Notes: generated from the letters alone by a model not told the origin. A DNA stretch of 64,000 nucleotides from Streptosporangium becharense (GCF_014204985.1 NZ_JACHMP010000001.1:2666001-2730000), one strand, 5' to 3'; positions 1 through 8,631 are shown, counted from the stretch's first letter. Program-made: numbers and translations.

Positions 1-102
1 CTCGTCGGGGACACCCTGACCCGGCGGGTGGTCACCGTCGTCGTGGACGGGCCGCTGGACCGCGCCGGTGCGGCGGCGCTCGCGGCGGAGGTCCCGTGGT
101 GA
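1..102 (+). CDS. C-terminal end of an unidentified protein (partial)
   Basis: Frame 1 is open from the first base and ends at TGA (100-102), giving 33 residues that finish in AALAAEVPW. The stop overlaps the GTG start region of the GH43 gene, which is typical of translationally coupled genes in a sugar-utilisation operon. The fragment is too short to assign a family. From context it may belong to another carbohydrate-active enzyme or a transport component. Confidence 0.55.
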   Translation, partial: LVGDTLTRRVVTVVVDGPLDRAGAAALAAEVPW

Positions 103-1622
103 CCGGCCGGCCGTGGGTCGCCGACAACGGCGACGGCACCTACCGCAACCCGGTGCTGAACGCCGACTTCTCCGACCCCGACGTGATCCGGGTGGGCACC
201 GACTTCTACCTGACGGCCTCCAGCTTCTCCAAGGTCCCCGGGCTGCCGATCCTGCACTCGCGGGACCTGGTCAACTGGGAGATCATCGGTCACGCGCTGC
301 TGCGGGGCCCCGCCGAACCGAGGCCGGGCCGCGGGGTGTGGGCGCCGTCGATCAGGTACCGCGACGGCATGTTCTGGATCTTCTACGGCGACCCCGACGA
401 GGGGATATACGTCACCACGGCCGAGAACGCGGCCGGACCGTGGCGTGAACCGCACCTGCTGAAGAAGGGCCGGGGCCTGATCGACCCGTGCCCGTTCTGG
501 GACGACGACGGCCGGGCCTACCTCGTGCACGGCTGGGCACGCAGCCGCGCCGGGGTGAACAACCGGCTCACCCTGCACCGGATGACCGGGGACGCCGCCG
601 GGTTGCTCGACGACGGGGAGGTGGTCGTCGACGGCGAACTGATCCCGGGCTGTCACACGCTCGAAGGCCCGAAGGTCTACCGGCACGCCGGGTGGTACTG
701 GATCTTCGCCCCGGCGGGCGGGGTGGCGACCGGCTGGCAGTCGGCGTTCCGCTCCCGTCGCATCACCGGCCCCTACGAGCACCGGGTCGTGCTGGAGCAG
801 GGCGACACCGGCGTCAACGGGCCGCACCAGGGCGGGTGGGTCACCCTGGCGCCCGGCACGGCGGACGCCGGGCACCCGGCGGCGGACGGCGGCGGGCCCG
901 TCACCGACTGGTTCCTGCACTTCCAGGACCGCGGGCCGTACGGGCGGGTGGTCCACCTGCAGCCGATGCGGTGGGACGAGGACGGCTGGCCGGTGATCGG
1001 CGACCGCGGCCGCCCGGTGGCCGGGTACCGCAAGCCGGTGGCCGGCGGGCGTGTCACCGCGCCGCAGACCGACGACGACTTCTCCGGGCCGGGGCTCGGG
1101 CTCCAGTGGAGCTGGAACGCCGATCCCGATCCCGCCGGGTGGGCGCTCGACGGCGGGAGGCTCCGGTTGGAGTGCCGCCCCGGCCCGGAGGATCCACGGC
1201 TGCGCGGGGACGTGCTGACCCAGCGCTTCCCCGCGGAGACGTTCACGGCGAGCACGACGCTGCGGCTCACCGGCGAGCGCGCCGGACTCGCCGTACTGGG
1301 CGGGACCTACGCCTGGGTGGGCCTGGAGAACACGCCCGGCGGACCCCGGCTGGTCTGCCGGGCGGACGGAGCGGACCTCGCGCCGCCGATCCCCGTGCCG
1401 GAGGCCGCGGCGCGGTTGAGCGTCACGGTCGGGCCCGGCGCGCTCTGCCGGTTCGGGACCGACCGGGGGGAGATCGGCCCGGCCTTCCGGGCCACCCCTG
1501 GCGCCTGGGTGGGGGCGGTGCTCGCGCTGTTCGCCGACGGCACGACAGACCACGCGGAGTTCGGCGGATTCACCGTCACAGCGGAGTCGGGGGACATGAC
1601 ACAGAGAGGTAGAGAGCAATGA
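96..1622 (+). CDS. Glycoside hydrolase family 43 (beta-xylosidase/alpha-L-arabinofuranosidase type)
   Basis: About 508 residues. The N-terminal five-bladed beta-propeller shows the GH43 signatures: NADFSDPDV, with Asp27 as likely general base; GLIDPCPFWDDDG, with Asp130 as pKa-modulating Asp; and LEGPKVY, with Glu190 as likely general acid. A C-terminal beta-sandwich (about residues 340-500, beginning DDFSGPG) matches the accessory domain of beta-xylosidase-type members. There is no signal peptide, so it probably acts on imported oligosaccharides in the cytoplasm. Two tandem GTG codons (96 and 99) could start it, both overlapping the previous stop. Its own TGA overlaps the ATG of the binding-protein gene (ATGA), so the two are probably co-translated. 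Residues determining xylan, arabinan or galactan specificity cannot be read reliably; the neighbouring pectate lyase favours pectin side chains. Confidence 0.88.
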   Translation: MVTGRPWVADNGDGTYRNPVLNADFSDPDVIRVGTDFYLTASSFSKVPGLPILHSRDLVNWEIIGHALLRGPAEPRPGRGVWAPSIRYRDGMFWIFYGDPDEGIYVTTAENAAGPWREPHLLKKGRGLIDPCPFWDDDGRAYLVHGWARSRAGVNNRLTLHRMTGDAAGLLDDGEVVVDGELIPGCHTLEGPKVYRHAGWYWIFAPAGGVATGWQSAFRSRRITGPYEHRVVLEQGDTGVNGPHQGGWVTLAPGTADAGHPAADGGGPVTDWFLHFQDRGPYGRVVHLQPMRWDEDGWPVIGDRGRPVAGYRKPVAGGRVTAPQTDDDFSGPGLGLQWSWNADPDPAGWALDGGRLRLECRPGPEDPRLRGDVLTQRFPAETFTASTTLRLTGERAGLAVLGGTYAWVGLENTPGGPRLVCRADGADLAPPIPVPEAAARLSVTVGPGALCRFGTDRGEIGPAFRATPGAWVGAVLALFADGTTDHAEFGGFTVTAESGDMTQRGREQ

Positions 1623-2941
1623 CGACACGCTCGAAGCGCCTGGCGGTCCTGGCCACGGCACTGTTGCTCGGCTCGGGAGCGGCCGCCTGCGGCTCCGGGG
1701 AGTCGGACGGCGGGTCCTCCGGCGGCAAGACCAGCATCACCTTCTGGGACGACAACGGCGGTCCCGCGCGGACCCCGGTGTGGCAGCACATCATCGCCGA
1801 GTTCCAGAAGGCGAACCCCACGATAGAGGTCAAGTACGTCGGCATCCCGATCGCCCAGGTCCAGCAGAAGTACGACACCGCCATCGCCGGCGGCGGCCTG
1901 CCCGACGTGGGCGGCGTCTCCACCGCGATGCTGTCGAGCCTGGTGGCGCAGAAGGCGCTCGACCCGGTGGACGACCGCATCTCCGGCGGCGCGCTGAACG
2001 GCAAGCTCAACGAGCAGGTCGTGAACACGGTCAAGGCGACCGTGCCGGACGGCAAGACCTACATGGTGCCGATGTCCACCAACATGGGGATCTTCTGGTA
2101 CCGGACGGACTGGTTCAAGGAGGCCGGGCTCGAAGCACCCAAGACCTGGGACGACTTCTTCTCCGCCACCGAGAAGCTGACCGACACCGCCAAGAACCGG
2201 TACGGCTTCACCATCCGCGGCGGCGCCGGCTCGATCGCGCAGATGCTGGAGGTCGTGTACGGCCAGTCGGGCATCACCGAGATCTTCGACGCCTCCGGCA
2301 AGGCCACGGTCAACGACCCGAAGAACGTGGCGGCCCTGGAGCGGCTCGCGGGCCTGTACAAGAAGGTCACGCCCGAGGCCGACGTGAGCAACGACTACGC
2401 GAAGATGGTCGCCCAGTTCGACGGCGGCAACATCGGGATCATGCAGCACAACCTGGGGTCGTACCAGGACCACCTGAAGACGCTCGGCGCGGACAAGGTG
2501 GCGGCCATGGCCGTGCCCAAGGCCGACAACGGCGTCCAGGCGATCCTGTCCAACCCGGTCTCGGGCATCGGCGTGTTCGCGGCCGGTGAGAAGAAGGACG
2601 CCGCGTACAAGTTCGCCGAGTTCGCCGCCTCCAAGGCGATGAACAGCTACTGGGCGGAGAAGACCGGTGTGCTGCCGGCCAACACCGAGGTCAACGACGA
2701 GCCGTGGATCGACGGGTTGCAGCACATCTCCACGGCGGTCAAGGTGCTCAACGACCCGGCGACCAAGGTCGTCCAGATGCCCTACCACCTGCCGGAGTTC
2801 AACGCGATCACCAAGACCGACATGGAGCCGGAGTTCCAGAAGGTGCTGCAGGGCAACCTGACCGCCAAGGCGTTCCTGGACGCCTTCGCGGCCAAGCTGA
2901 CCGAGGCGCAGGCGTCGTACAAGCAGCGCAACGGCGGCTGA
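1619..2941 (+). CDS. ABC sugar-transporter substrate-binding lipoprotein (family 1)
   Basis: 440 residues. The N-terminus MTTRSKRLAVLATALLLGS is followed by a lipobox ending GAAAC with the lipidated Cys at 24, then a Gly/Ser-rich linker. The mature part begins ITFWDDNGG and continues with the NPTIEVKYV and GGGLPDV blocks typical of family-1 binding proteins of carbohydrate ABC importers. It would capture an oligosaccharide outside the membrane and deliver it to a MalFG-like permease. It starts inside the GH43 stop codon (ATGA). No permease or ATPase gene follows; the next gene is a pectate lyase. The permeases are therefore either upstream of the window or elsewhere. The ligand is unknown, with pectin- or hemicellulose-derived oligosaccharide the best guess. 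Confidence 0.9.
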   Translation: MTTRSKRLAVLATALLLGSGAAACGSGESDGGSSGGKTSITFWDDNGGPARTPVWQHIIAEFQKANPTIEVKYVGIPIAQVQQKYDTAIAGGGLPDVGGVSTAMLSSLVAQKALDPVDDRISGGALNGKLNEQVVNTVKATVPDGKTYMVPMSTNMGIFWYRTDWFKEAGLEAPKTWDDFFSATEKLTDTAKNRYGFTIRGGAGSIAQMLEVVYGQSGITEIFDASGKATVNDPKNVAALERLAGLYKKVTPEADVSNDYAKMVAQFDGGNIGIMQHNLGSYQDHLKTLGADKVAAMAVPKADNGVQAILSNPVSGIGVFAAGEKKDAAYKFAEFAASKAMNSYWAEKTGVLPANTEVNDEPWIDGLQHISTAVKVLNDPATKVVQMPYHLPEFNAITKTDMEPEFQKVLQGNLTAKAFLDAFAAKLTEAQASYKQRNGG

Positions 2942-2969
2942 GCGGCACCTGAGCCGCACCTGAGCCGTG

Positions 2970-3003
2970 GGCGGGCGCTCCCTCCTGACCGGGCGTGCCC
3001 GCC
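2970..3003 (+). terminator. Possible hairpin after the binding-protein gene
   Basis: A 7-bp perfect inverted repeat, GGCGGGC and GCCCGCC, is separated by 20 bases and starts about 30 bases after the stop. There is no U-tract and the loop is long, so termination is uncertain. Confidence 0.3.
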
Positions 3004-3033
3004 TCCGCCTTCCGGGAGGCCACGCGAGTCCTC

Positions 3034-3089
3034 CCCTCCCCACCTGAACCAGAGGCCGCGCCGAGCCTCTCCCTCCCCACCTGAACCAG
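3034..3089 (+). repeat. 19-bp direct repeat in the pectate lyase leader
   Basis: CCCTCCCCACCTGAACCAG occurs at 3034-3052 and again at 3071-3089. The second copy ends directly before the ribosome binding site GGAGGAA. The copies are identical with a 37-bp period and lie wholly in the untranslated region. Confidence 0.85.
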
Positions 3090-3103
3090 CGGAGGAACCC
3101 CCC

Positions 3104-4414
3104 ATGAAACGAGCCGTCGCGCTCACCACCCTGCTCTCTCTCGCGGTCCTCACCGCCCCGGCCGCTTCCGCTTCCGCCGATCCCCTCCCCCCGGGCCTCT
3201 CCGCAGGCGGACCGGGCACAGACCTCGGCCGCCGGACCCTGCCCGCGAACGACGGCTGGGCCGCCGAGGGCACCGGCACCACCGGTGGCTCCGCCGCACC
3301 CGCGTCGAACGTGTACACCGTGTCCACCCGGGACGAACTGGCCGCCGCGCTCGCCGCCCCGTCACCGAAGATCATCTATGTGAAGGGGACGGTCGAGCCT
3401 GCCAAGACCTGCGCCGACTACACGGCGGCCGGCTACAGCCTGGACGCCTACCTCGCCGCCTACGACCCGGCGGTGTGGGGCAGGGACGCCGAGCCGTCGG
3501 GCCCGCTGGAGGACGCGCGGGCCGCCTCCGCGGCCAACCAGACGAAGGACATCAAGCTCAAGGTCCGCTCGAACACCACCATCGTCGGCCTCGGCGGGAA
3601 CGCGGTCATCCGCGGGATCAACCTGCACGTCGACAAGGCCGACAACGTCATCATCCGCAACATCACCTTCGAGGACTCCGCCGACTGCTTCCCGCAGTGG
3701 GACCCGACCGACGGCGCCGAGGGCAACTGGAACTCCCTCTACGACAACATCTCCGTCACCGGTTCCACGCACGTGTGGGTGGACCACAACACCTTCACCG
3801 ACGGCGACAACCCCGACTCCGGTCAGCCGCTCCACTTCGGCCGGCCGTACCAGGTGCACGACGGGCAGCTGGACATCACCTCCGGGTCCAACTACGTCAC
3901 GGCCTCGTGGAACCGGTTCTCCGGCCACGACAAGACCATGCTGATCGGTTCGACCAACAACCCGGCGACCGACGCGGGCAAGCTGAAGGTCACCGTGCAC
4001 CACAACCACTTCGACGACGTGCTCCAGCGGCTGCCGCGCGTGCGCTTCGGCCAGGTGCACGTCTACAACAACTACTACGAGATCCCGGACGCCTCGACGT
4101 TCGAGTACGCGCTCGGCGTGGGCGTGCAGTCGCAGATCTTCGCCGAGAACAACTTCTTCCGCCTGAGCCGGGCGGTGGACCCGGCGAAGCTGCTGTACAA
4201 CTGGGGCGGCACCTCGCTGACCGCGCGCGGCGACGTGCTGCGCGTCGGCGGCAAGGTCGGCCCGATCGACCTGGTCGCCGTCTACAACGCGGCCAACGAC
4301 CCCGACCTCGGTGCCGACGCGGGCTGGACGCCCACCCTGCACACCGGGATCGACCCGGCCGAGTCGGTGCGCCGGTCCGTCTCCCGCCACGCGGGCGTCG
4401 GCGAGATCCGCTAG
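3104..4414 (+). CDS. Secreted pectate lyase, polysaccharide lyase family 1
   Basis: 436 residues. A cleavable signal peptide (MKRAVALTTLLSLAVLTAP, cleavage near ASADP) indicates export. The right-handed beta-helix contains the family motif VWVDHNTFTDG, the calcium-site region around FEDSADCFPQWD, and RLPRVRFGQVHVYNN, which supplies the catalytic-arginine region of PL1. The enzyme would cleave polygalacturonate by calcium-dependent beta-elimination outside the cell. The RBS GGAGGAA lies 7 bases before ATG. It is separated from the upstream binding protein by 162 bases containing a direct repeat, so it may have its own promoter, but the shared direction fits one pectin-utilisation locus. The mature protein is slightly longer than minimal PL1 domains; no carbohydrate-binding module is visible. 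Confidence 0.92.
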   Translation: MKRAVALTTLLSLAVLTAPAASASADPLPPGLSAGGPGTDLGRRTLPANDGWAAEGTGTTGGSAAPASNVYTVSTRDELAAALAAPSPKIIYVKGTVEPAKTCADYTAAGYSLDAYLAAYDPAVWGRDAEPSGPLEDARAASAANQTKDIKLKVRSNTTIVGLGGNAVIRGINLHVDKADNVIIRNITFEDSADCFPQWDPTDGAEGNWNSLYDNISVTGSTHVWVDHNTFTDGDNPDSGQPLHFGRPYQVHDGQLDITSGSNYVTASWNRFSGHDKTMLIGSTNNPATDAGKLKVTVHHNHFDDVLQRLPRVRFGQVHVYNNYYEIPDASTFEYALGVGVQSQIFAENNFFRLSRAVDPAKLLYNWGGTSLTARGDVLRVGGKVGPIDLVAVYNAANDPDLGADAGWTPTLHTGIDPAESVRRSVSRHAGVGEIR

Positions 4415-4420
4415 CGCGAT

Positions 4421-4462
4421 CCCGGGGTGGCGGAGGGCTCACGGTGAGTCCCCGCCACCCCG
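4421..4462. terminator. Strong convergent hairpin terminator
   Basis: Arms CCGGGGTGGCGG (4421-4432) and CCGCCACCCCGG (4451-4462) are perfectly complementary over 12 bp. An inner 7-bp extension (GGGCTCA with TGAGTCC) closes on a CGG loop. It begins 7 bases after the pectate lyase stop and lies between convergent genes, so it probably serves both. Confidence 0.75.
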
Positions 4463-4585
4463 GCGACTCGGCGGTGTTGCGGTGTTGGCCCGCCGGCCCG
4501 GCGGCTCGGCGGCGTTCCGGTGTTGGCCTGGCGTTTCCCGGCGCCTCCCGGCGGTGATGGCCGCGACGGTCTGCGGTGGCGCTCG

Positions 4586-4679
4586 GTGGCGACCCGCGGC
4601 GACGTCTCAGTGGTGACCCGCGGCGACGCCCGGTGGTGATCCGCGGCGAGATCTCAGTGGTGGCCCGCGGTGACGTCGA
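4586..4679. repeat. Four tandem ~24-bp units overlapping the efflux gene 3' end
   Basis: Four 23-24 bp degenerate units of the form GTGGTGACCCGCGGCGACG start at 4586, 4610, 4633 and 4657. The last unit encodes the final residues of the efflux transporter and the third contains its stop codon, so the array straddles coding and noncoding DNA. More diverged related blocks lie just upstream. Confidence 0.75.
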
Positions 4680-6201
4680 GGTCGCGGGGGACGAGCCACC
4701 AGACGACCAGCGCGGCGACCAGCATGAGCCCGCCTCCGGCCAGGCCGGTCACCTCCAGTGACAGGCTGAAGGCCGCCTTCGCCTGCCGGACCAGTTCCGC
4801 CCCCGCCGTCCCGGCCCGCTGGGCGACCTCCAGCGCGCCGCCCAGCGACTCGCGGACCGCGTCGGCCGCCGCACCGGAGAGGACGCCTTCCACGGGCGCC
4901 TGCGGCAGCGAACCTCGGTAGACGGCGGCCGCGACGCTGCCGAGCACCGCGACGCCGAGCAGGCCGCCCAGCTCGTAGGAGGTCTCCTCCACCGCGGCTG
5001 CGCTGCCCGCCTTCTCCGGCGGGGCACCCGCCATGATGGCCGCCGAGGCGATGGCCAGCGACCCCATGCCGAGGCCGACCAGGAACAGCGCCGCCGCGAC
5101 CCACGGGTAGGTCATGGGCGCCACCGCCAGCATCCCGAAGCCCAGCCCGGACACCGCCAGGCCACCGGACAGCACCGCGCGCGTCCCGATCCGGGAGGCC
5201 AGCGCCGGCGCCACCGGTGACACCAGCAGCGCACCCACCGCGGTCGGCAACAGCCGCACCCCGGTCTCCAGCGGGGAGTACCCCTGGACGAGCTGCATCC
5301 ACTGGGCCATCAGCAGCATCATCGCCGCCATCGCCACCGAGGTGGTCACCGCGACCAGGGCACCCGCGCTGAACGGGCGGCTGCGGAACAGGCGTACCTC
5401 CAGCAACGGGTCGGGCCGGGTCAGGCAGCGCCGCGCGAACCAGCCGAGGGTGACCGCCGCGACGCCCAGGGCGACCCAGGCTCCGGGGACGGCCACGCCC
5501 TCCTTGCCGAACTGCTTGATCGAGTAGACCAGCGCGACCATACCGGCGATCGAGAGCACCGTACCGGCCGCGTCCCAGCGGCCCGGGGCGGGGTTGCGCG
5601 ATTCGGGGAGGAGGAAGAGACCGGCGGCGACCGCCACCGCCATCACCGGCACGTTGACCAGGAACGCGGCGTGCCAGCTGAAGTGTTCCAGCAGCAACCC
5701 GCCCAGGATCGGCCCGAGCGCGGCGCCGAGCGACGCCATGGCGGACCAGACGCCCAGCGCGGTGGCCCGTTCCCGCGCGTCCGGGAACAGGGTGCGGATC
5801 ATGGAGAGCGTGGACGGCATGATCATCGCGCCGCCGACGCCGAGCAGTGCCCGCACGGCGATCACCTGGGCCGGCGAACCGGCCCAGAGCACCGTCGTGG
5901 ACGCCAGACCGAAGATCGCGAAGCCGGTGAGCAGCATCTTCTTGCGGCCCCACCGGTCGCCCAGCGCGCTCGCCGTGACCAACAGGCCGGCCAGCACCAG
6001 GCTGTAGACGTCCACCATCCACAGCAGCTCGACCGCGCCGGGACGCAGGTCGGCGGAGATCGCGGGCAGGGCGACGTTGAGGATGGTCATGTCCATGACC
6101 ACGAGCAGCAGGCTCGCCGACAGCACGGCCAGCCCGGCCCACCGCCGGGGGTGCGGCGCTGCCGGGCCGGTGACCGGCCCGGCCGCCGAGGCGAGCGTCA
6201 T
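4654..6201 (-). CDS. MFS drug efflux transporter, DHA2 (QacA/EmrB-like)
   Basis: 515 residues, hydrophobic throughout, with the length and pattern of 14-helix drug:proton antiporters. The N-terminal half has the DHA2 signature MDMTILNVALPAI in helix 1 and the loop 2-3 motif GDRWGRKKML (MFS motif A). A further helix carries LGAALGPILGGLL, resembling motif C of antiporters. It would export cationic or amphiphilic drugs using the proton gradient. Its ATG overlaps the stop of the TetR gene (ATGA), so the pair is one operon controlled by that repressor. The substrate cannot be deduced. The extreme C-terminus (DVTAGHH) is encoded by a tandem DNA repeat and is probably poorly conserved. Confidence 0.9.
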   Translation of the reverse strand: MTLASAAGPVTGPAAPHPRRWAGLAVLSASLLLVVMDMTILNVALPAISADLRPGAVELLWMVDVYSLVLAGLLVTASALGDRWGRKKMLLTGFAIFGLASTTVLWAGSPAQVIAVRALLGVGGAMIMPSTLSMIRTLFPDARERATALGVWSAMASLGAALGPILGGLLLEHFSWHAAFLVNVPVMAVAVAAGLFLLPESRNPAPGRWDAAGTVLSIAGMVALVYSIKQFGKEGVAVPGAWVALGVAAVTLGWFARRCLTRPDPLLEVRLFRSRPFSAGALVAVTTSVAMAAMMLLMAQWMQLVQGYSPLETGVRLLPTAVGALLVSPVAPALASRIGTRAVLSGGLAVSGLGFGMLAVAPMTYPWVAAALFLVGLGMGSLAIASAAIMAGAPPEKAGSAAAVEETSYELGGLLGVAVLGSVAAAVYRGSLPQAPVEGVLSGAAADAVRESLGGALEVAQRAGTAGAELVRQAKAAFSLSLEVTGLAGGGLMLVAALVVWWLVPRDLDVTAGHH

Positions 6202-6848
6202 GCCGTCCCCCCGTCCCGCGTGTCACGGACGGCGTCCCGCGCATCACGGGCAACGTCCTGCGTGTCACGGGCAACGTCCCGCGTGTCACGGGCGGCGGCG
6301 CCGTGGAAAAAGGTCTCGTGCAGCACCTGCGGCAGGTCCCGCCGGGCGACGTCGCCACGGCGCAGGCTGTCCCGTACGGCGAGCAGCAGGCCGTACACGG
6401 TGTTGCTGATCCACCGGACGGGCAGGTCCGGCCGGAGCACACCGGCCTGTTGCGCCGCCCGGTACAGTTCGAGCTCCTTGGCCTCCAGCACGTCGCTGCG
6501 CTCCCGCAGCTCGGGCGCCTCGTTCATCGCGATGTCGGTGAGCGCGAAGTCGTACTCCTCCGCCTCGTCGATGAGCTCGACCAGCATCCTGCCCAGTGCC
6601 GCGGAGATGCGGGACGGGTCGCGCGAGGCCGCGGCCTCCTCGACCCCCGCGACGCGCTGGGCCTGTTCCCAGCGGTCCAGCGCGCGGCGGCCGAGGGCCA
6701 GCAGCAGCTCCTCCCGACCGGCGAAGTGCCGGTGGAGCGTGGCACGGCTCACCCCGGCCGCTTCGGCGAGCTCGGCCATCGACGCGGCCGGATCTCGGTT
6801 GAGGTGGTGGATCGCCGCGGCGATGATCTGGTCGCGGCTCACAGCCAT
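6198..6848 (-). CDS. TetR-family transcriptional repressor of the efflux gene
   Basis: 216 residues from the chosen ATG. The N-terminal helix-turn-helix is SMAELAEAAGVSRATLHRHF (about residues 24-43), followed by GREELL, standard for TetR proteins. The C-terminal domain should bind an inducing drug. In-frame upstream ATGs (6875 and 6863) exist. The one at 6848 is preferred because GGAG lies 7 bases before it and because both upstream starts fall inside the perfect palindromic operator. The C-terminus ends in a four-unit heptad repeat (ARDTRDV and variants) encoded by 21-bp DNA repeats; it is not part of the TetR fold. The stop overlaps the transporter start by 4 bases. Confidence 0.88.
   Translation of the reverse strand: MAVSRDQIIAAAIHHLNRDPAASMAELAEAAGVSRATLHRHFAGREELLLALGRRALDRWEQAQRVAGVEEAAASRDPSRISAALGRMLVELIDEAEEYDFALTDIAMNEAPELRERSDVLEAKELELYRAAQQAGVLRPDLPVRWISNTVYGLLLAVRDSLRRGDVARRDLPQVLHETFFHGAAARDTRDVARDTQDVARDARDAVRDTRDGGTA
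6212..6295. repeat. Four 21-bp repeats encoding the TetR C-terminal heptads
   Basis: Four near-identical 21-bp units (consensus CGTCCCGCGTGTCACGGGCAA on the plus strand) encode ARDTRDV, ARDTQDV, ARDARDA and VRDTRDG on the minus strand. The exact 21-bp period keeps the reading frame. Confidence 0.85.
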
Positions 6849-6861
6849 CGGACAGCTCCGC

Positions 6862-6891
6862 ATCGTCTGAGACATCTTTGTCTCAGACGAT
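6862..6891. promoter_or_regulatory. Perfect inverted-repeat operator for the TetR repressor
   Basis: ATCGTCTGAGACA (6862-6874) and TGTCTCAGACGAT (6879-6891) are exactly complementary over 13 bp around TCTT. The site is 13 bases upstream of the chosen TetR start. This is the size and position expected for an autoregulatory TetR operator covering the operon promoter. Confidence 0.85.
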
Positions 6892-6920
6892 ACATCACCA
6901 TGTCAGTGCCGCGTCCGGGC

Positions 6921-8378
6921 TCAGCCGGCCAGGGCTCCGTCGACCCGGCGGGGGATGCCGAGGGGGTTGTCGTCGCGGAGGGCGGGCGGGAGCAGTTCGG
7001 CCGGCCAGTCCTGGTAGGTGGTGGGGACCAGCCACCTGCGGATCGCGGCGGCGCCCACCGAGGTGTGCGCGGCCGCGGTGCTGGCGGGCCAGGGACCGCC
7101 GTGGTGCATGGCCCAGCGGACCGCGACGCCGGTCGGCCAGCCGTTCCAGATCAGCCGGCCCGCCCTGCGCAGCAGCACCTCGGCGCACGCGCGCGCCTCG
7201 TCCGGGTCGGTCGCGTGGATCGTCGCGGTCAGCGACCCGTCCAGGCGGTCGAGGACGGCGGGCAGCTCCGCCGGGTCGCCGTAGACCACCACGACCGCCG
7301 CCGGGCCGAAGCACTCCTCGGCGAGCTCGGCCATGTCGGCGGCGAACGACGGCAGGTCGGTGACGAACACCTGCGGGGCCACCGCGAACGCCCCCTCACC
7401 CGGCTGCCCCTCGGCCAGGGAGGTGAGCTTGCCGAGCCTGGTCAGGCCGCGCAGGTAGCCGCCGTGCATGCGCTCGGTCAGCATCGGCCCGCCGGTGGTG
7501 GCGGTGACCGCCTCGGCGAGCGAGGTCAGCAGCTCGACGTCGTCGGGGACGAACACCAGCCCCGGGTTGGTGCAGAACTGGCCCACGCCGAGGGTGAGCG
7601 AGGCGGCGAACCCCTGGGCGAGGCCGTCGCGGGAGGCCGAGGGCAGCACGACGACGGGGTTGACGCTGCCCAGCTCGCCGTAGAAGGGGATGGGATCGGG
7701 GCGCTCGTTGATGAGTTCCTGGATGGCCTTGCCGCCCGGGATGGAACCGGTGAACCCGACGGCCGCCACCGAGGGGTGCCGGGCCAGCCGCTTGCCCGCG
7801 TCGAGCCCCCGGACCATGCCGAGGAGCGCCGGGTCGGGCAGCGCTCCCCGGACGATCTCCGCCGACAGTTCCGAGGTGCGCGGGTGACCGTCGTGGGCCT
7901 TGACCACCACCGGGCATCCGGCGGCCAGCGCGGAGGCGGTGTCACCGCCCGCGACCGAGAAGGCGAAGGGGAAGTTGCTCGCCGCGAAGACGCCGACCAC
8001 CCCGGGCAACGGGTGGTTCATCCGCCGCAGGTCGGGGACGGGCGGCTGCTGTGTCGCGTGGTCGATGACGGCCTCCAGGTAGCCGCCGTCGCGCAGCACC
8101 TGGGCGAAGAGCCGGAACTGCCCGGCGGCACGGGCCACCTCACCGCGCAGCCGGGTCTCGCCCAGCGCCGTCTCGGCGTCGGCCGTCTGCCACAGCTCCT
8201 CGACGTTCGCCTCCAGCACCGCCGCCACCGCGTCGAGCGTCGCGGCCCGGTCCGCGGACCGCCAGGCCGCGCCCGCGGTCAGGGCCGCCGCGACGGTCGC
8301 GTCGACCTCGTCGTCCGAAGTCAGGGGGAACGGGTCTCCGAAGGACTCGCCGGTTCGGGGATTGAATGAGTGGATCAA
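6921..8378 (-). CDS. Aldehyde dehydrogenase, alpha-ketoglutarate-semialdehyde dehydrogenase type
   Basis: 485 residues from a TTG start with AAAGG 8 bases upstream. The sequence ASNFPFAFSVAGGDTASALAAGCPVVVKAH is the cofactor-binding region, GFTGSIPGG the Rossmann turn, GELGSVNPVVVLP carries the general-base Glu, and GQFCTNPG carries the catalytic Cys. These variants are typical of the branch annotated as 2,5-dioxovalerate (ketoglutarate semialdehyde) dehydrogenase, which ends sugar-acid or hydroxyproline degradation at 2-oxoglutarate. A role in galacturonate or arabinose catabolism would suit the nearby pectin genes, but no dehydratase genes are adjacent, so the pathway is inferred. It stands alone and is divergent from the NERD gene. 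Confidence 0.85.
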   Translation of the reverse strand: MIHSFNPRTGESFGDPFPLTSDDEVDATVAAALTAGAAWRSADRAATLDAVAAVLEANVEELWQTADAETALGETRLRGEVARAAGQFRLFAQVLRDGGYLEAVIDHATQQPPVPDLRRMNHPLPGVVGVFAASNFPFAFSVAGGDTASALAAGCPVVVKAHDGHPRTSELSAEIVRGALPDPALLGMVRGLDAGKRLARHPSVAAVGFTGSIPGGKAIQELINERPDPIPFYGELGSVNPVVVLPSASRDGLAQGFAASLTLGVGQFCTNPGLVFVPDDVELLTSLAEAVTATTGGPMLTERMHGGYLRGLTRLGKLTSLAEGQPGEGAFAVAPQVFVTDLPSFAADMAELAEECFGPAAVVVVYGDPAELPAVLDRLDGSLTATIHATDPDEARACAEVLLRRAGRLIWNGWPTGVAVRWAMHHGGPWPASTAAAHTSVGAAAIRRWLVPTTYQDWPAELLPPALRDDNPLGIPRRVDGALAG

Positions 8379-8631
8379 GGAAAGAGCCTTTCATCACCGT
8401 CTACGACCACGCCGACGCGTGCTGAATCACCCCCATACGGTACGACTTTTCGCGAGGGCCACCCGGCCCGATCCGGAATGCGGGACAGCCGGCCGTCACC
8501 CGCTCCGGCGGTGGCCGCATCCGGACGAAGAGCGGCCGGACCCGCGGCGCCGGAGGTCGGCGCGTACGGTGAAGGTGCTTGTGGAAGTGCTTCCCTCGTG
8601 CCCGTCTCCGTTCCCCTCCGGAGGTCGACCG

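Noticed and set aside
8379-8631. Upstream extension of the NERD protein by 90 residues from 8362
   Set aside because: The added part overlaps the aldehyde dehydrogenase start and promoter region, and ATG 8632 has a proper RBS.
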